Shown in pieces: positions 3,889 through 5,430 of a stretch of DNA of 5,430 nucleotides (position 1 is its first letter; each line of letters begins with the position of its first letter). The notes beneath the pieces are model-generated. The model was not told where the DNA came from. It saw only the letters and a list, made by a program, of their open reading frames with translations, and did no database searches. The DNA lies in NCBI GenBank assembly GCA_038063855.1, contig JBBTUF010000015.1, forward strand, positions 1 through 5,430, read 5' to 3'. This DNA comes from JBBTUF01 sp038063855. GTDB taxonomy: Bacteria; Patescibacteriota; Minisyncoccia; Ryanbacterales; GWA2-47-10b. The position numbers and the translations under genes are program-made.

Positions 3889-4538
3889 TGAGAAGTAAAT
3901 TTGAGTGAAGAAATAATGCGATTGGATATTTCGGCACTTGGTTTTTGCTCACCGCTAAAAGCAACATTAAGAATAGCTTTTTGGTCTGGAGTTAGTATTG
4001 TGTAGCCCAGTGCAACAGCATATTCACCAGGATTGGCGTTGGTGAACTGAAGCATTTCTTTACCTCCCATATTCACTACATGGACTGTTCCGCGGGTGCC
4101 TACTACCTTTGTCATTTCGGCCTTTATATCTGCAAAGGTTTCATTTTTCAGATTATTTATAAGTGAAATTTCAAATGAGTAACCCCTCGCAATGCGACCC
4201 TGCTCAATTTCAAAAGCAACAATAAAATCACTTACCAACATGTCACTCGGAAGGGTTGCCGAGATAGGTCTGGCATCTCCCCAATCAGCAGGATATTCCA
4301 GTTGAAACCCGTATTTCACATTTTTGTACGTTTTCCAAGTGCTATTTGTTGATGGTGGAGGAGGATTTGTTTTCGGAGGTGCGGGCGGTTGAACTATGGG
4401 CGTAGGTGGCGGTATAACTTGATTTTCAGCCGTTGCTTTAATTTTTGTACTGTTATAATGCCACGCTCCTCCGCCAAGAGCGGCAGCTGCGACAATGACC
4501 AGAACAATTATTATAGGGGCAAATCCTTTTTGATTCAT
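3885..4538 (-). CDS. Membrane-anchored protein with proline-rich linker and PsbP-like domain
   Basis: The product has 217 residues. It starts MNQKGFAPII, the N-terminal signature typical of Patescibacterial anchored proteins (resembling a type IV pilin leader or uncleaved anchor), with one helix at about 6-27. A Pro-rich linker follows at about 43-63, then a globular domain from W68. Its opening, KYGFQLEYPADW (75-86), and the following alternation of strands ending in AISNRIISSLKF-like sequence are characteristic of PsbP-like or PsbP-related lipoprotein-type domains, which are outside the membrane in other bacteria. In these contexts the domain has no established biochemical role. The gene begins 15 bp after the 4554-4763 gene and overlaps the next one by 4 bp. 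No Shine-Dalgarno of canonical form is seen upstream of ATG 4538. Confidence 0.85.
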   Translation of the reverse strand: MNQKGFAPIIIVLVIVAAAALGGGAWHYNSTKIKATAENQVIPPPTPIVQPPAPPKTNPPPPSTNSTWKTYKNVKYGFQLEYPADWGDARPISATLPSDMLVSDFIVAFEIEQGRIARGYSFEISLINNLKNETFADIKAEMTKVVGTRGTVHVVNMGGKEMLQFTNANPGEYAVALGYTILTPDQKAILNVAFSGEQKPSAEISNRIISSLKFTSQ

Positions 4539-4553
4539 AATTCTATCTAAAAT

Positions 4554-4763
4554 TTAATTTAGGTAAATTTTTAATGCGATTAAAATTACTAACAGAAAAA
4601 TTATTGCTAAGTAATATTTTCTTTGTTTCCAAGGCGTTTGATACAATCCGCTATGGAACGAAAAAACTTTAGGAAAATTTATATAAAATTTGCCATGGTC
4701 AAACAAGCCCCAAATCACTAAGACGACCATTGTGAGAATGATTGTTATGTCTAAAATCACCAT
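4554..4763 (-). CDS. Small two-helix membrane protein
   Basis: This 69-residue protein has hydrophobic helices at about 4-21 and 50-67, joined by a 28-residue aromatic and basic loop (FDHGKFYINFPKVFSFHSG, then TPWKQRKYY). It is not recognised. Spacing supports an operon: 16 bp after the stop of the metalloprotease gene and 15 bp before the anchored PsbP-like gene. The ATG at 4763 gives the full first helix; the alternative internal ATG would remove half of it. It lacks a clear ribosome binding site, as do its neighbours. Confidence 0.72.
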   Translation of the reverse strand: MVILDITIILTMVVLVIWGLFDHGKFYINFPKVFSFHSGLYQTPWKQRKYYLAIIFLLVILIALKIYLN

Positions 4764-4779
4764 ATAAATCGTAGGTAAA

Positions 4780-5430
4780 TTATTTTGTTATTTTTACTCG
4801 CACTTGATTACCTAATTTTTCCGTGACCTCAACTTTTATGTTTCTGTAAGTATCCATGAAAGGTGAGCCAGGATTTATCACAAGCGGTTGTGGGTCACGT
4901 GGGCGAAGAGTATCTGCTCCTCCTCCAACGTTAGCCGCTAATTTTACGCGGAGCAACACCCCATCCGTAACTTTTTCGTACCCACCCGTAGCATCAAAGC
5001 CGACTGGCTTGCGATATTCGATAGAGTAATAATGTGTACCACCATAATCACGCCCCGCGCCAAGGGGAATTTTTATTTGCTTGATTCCATCTGAAGGTAA
5101 TTCGAGCTGGTCGAGTACATATTCGCCGCTGGAATCTGCAATAATGGTTTGATTAGCTACAAGAAAGCCTAACTGTTCCTTGCGAGCCGCTGAATAGTGA
5201 TACGTATTCGTTCCCATTGCATCCAGACCATCAGTATATGTCTCTATTGTGCAACCGCCATTTGTTATATCATCCAAACTTGGCCCGACTATATTGCTTC
5301 CACACTTCCATCCGCCCGCGTGAGCTAAGCCCAAAGCATGACCAAATTCATGCGCAAGTATAGATAAATCCTTCCCCGAGATTATCGTGTCAGGATATGC
5401 CGCAACGCGGACAGAAATATCTCCAGTCGG
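4780..5430 (-). CDS. Zinc metalloprotease, M11 gametolysin-like, 5' end outside window
   Basis: The 216 visible C-terminal residues hold the metzincin zinc-binding motif: HEFGHALGLAH (about residues 34-44 from the window edge), giving three His ligands and the catalytic Glu. Further on, TDGLDAMGTNTYHYSAARKE contains the Met-turn (DAMG), and the sequence KEQLGFL follows, the order seen in peptidase M11 (gametolysin) and related M6-like proteases. Cys residues in WKCG and GGCT may form a disulfide. The C-terminal 120 residues look like beta-strand-rich sequence (HYYSIEYRKPVGFD, VLLRVKLA, NIKVEVTEKLGNQVRVKI). The frame is open to position 5430, so the TTG at 5334 is an internal Leu. The enzyme is presumably exported, but the N-terminus is not visible. 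It heads the visible minus-strand cluster. Confidence 0.88.
   Translation of the reverse strand, partial: PTGDISVRVAAYPDTIISGKDLSILAHEFGHALGLAHAGGWKCGSNIVGPSLDDITNGGCTIETYTDGLDAMGTNTYHYSAARKEQLGFLVANQTIIADSSGEYVLDQLELPSDGIKQIKIPLGAGRDYGGTHYYSIEYRKPVGFDATGGYEKVTDGVLLRVKLAANVGGGADTLRPRDPQPLVINPGSPFMDTYRNIKVEVTEKLGNQVRVKITK

Overview
The window most likely comes from a member of the Candidate Phyla Radiation (Patescibacteria). The evidence is indirect. One protein opens with the MNQKGFAPII-type N-terminal anchor common in that group, genes are short and often lack a Shine-Dalgarno sequence, and the diversity-generating retroelement (DGR) target resembles those from such genomes. TGA acts as a stop codon, which argues against the recoded lineages. 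No rRNA, tRNA or CRISPR array was found.

Region 1 (1-1626) is most of a DGR. The 3' part of avd lies on the + strand. Eight bases after its stop is a 122-bp template repeat (TR, 323-444). A near copy, the variable repeat (VR, 830-951), forms the C-terminal end of a minus-strand target gene (823-1413). TR and VR differ at 21 positions, and every one is an A in the minus-strand TR sequence, which is the signature of mutagenic retrohoming. The target has a textbook promoter (TTGACA-N17-TATAAT) overlapped by a 10-bp palindrome, then a leader of about 180 nt holding a 24-codon ORF. The reverse transcriptase gene is not in the window and probably lies beyond the left edge.

Region 2 (1705-1899) is a decayed N-terminal helix-turn-helix fragment of a transposase.

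Region 3 (1935-3364) is a tandemly duplicated module. Each copy has a + strand gene of about 157 codons, one paralogous to the other, of unrecognised function and possibly a small RelE/BECR-type nuclease. Each gene faces a compact structured element on the minus strand. That element has a sigma70-type promoter (TTGATA-N17-TATAGT in both copies), a predicted three-way-junction RNA starting exactly at the promoter's expected +1, and a GC hairpin with a U-rich tail ending at the stop codon of the facing gene. I read these as two undescribed small RNA genes of about 87-90 nt.

Region 4 (3418-5430) is a compact minus-strand gene cluster. It encodes a zinc metalloprotease with HEFGHALGLAH and a Met-turn (M11 gametolysin-like, 5' end cut off by the window), a 69-residue two-helix membrane protein, a 217-residue anchored protein with a proline-rich linker and PsbP-like domain, and a 156-residue four-helix membrane protein. 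The last two overlap by ATGA. The cluster looks like cell-envelope or secreted functions.
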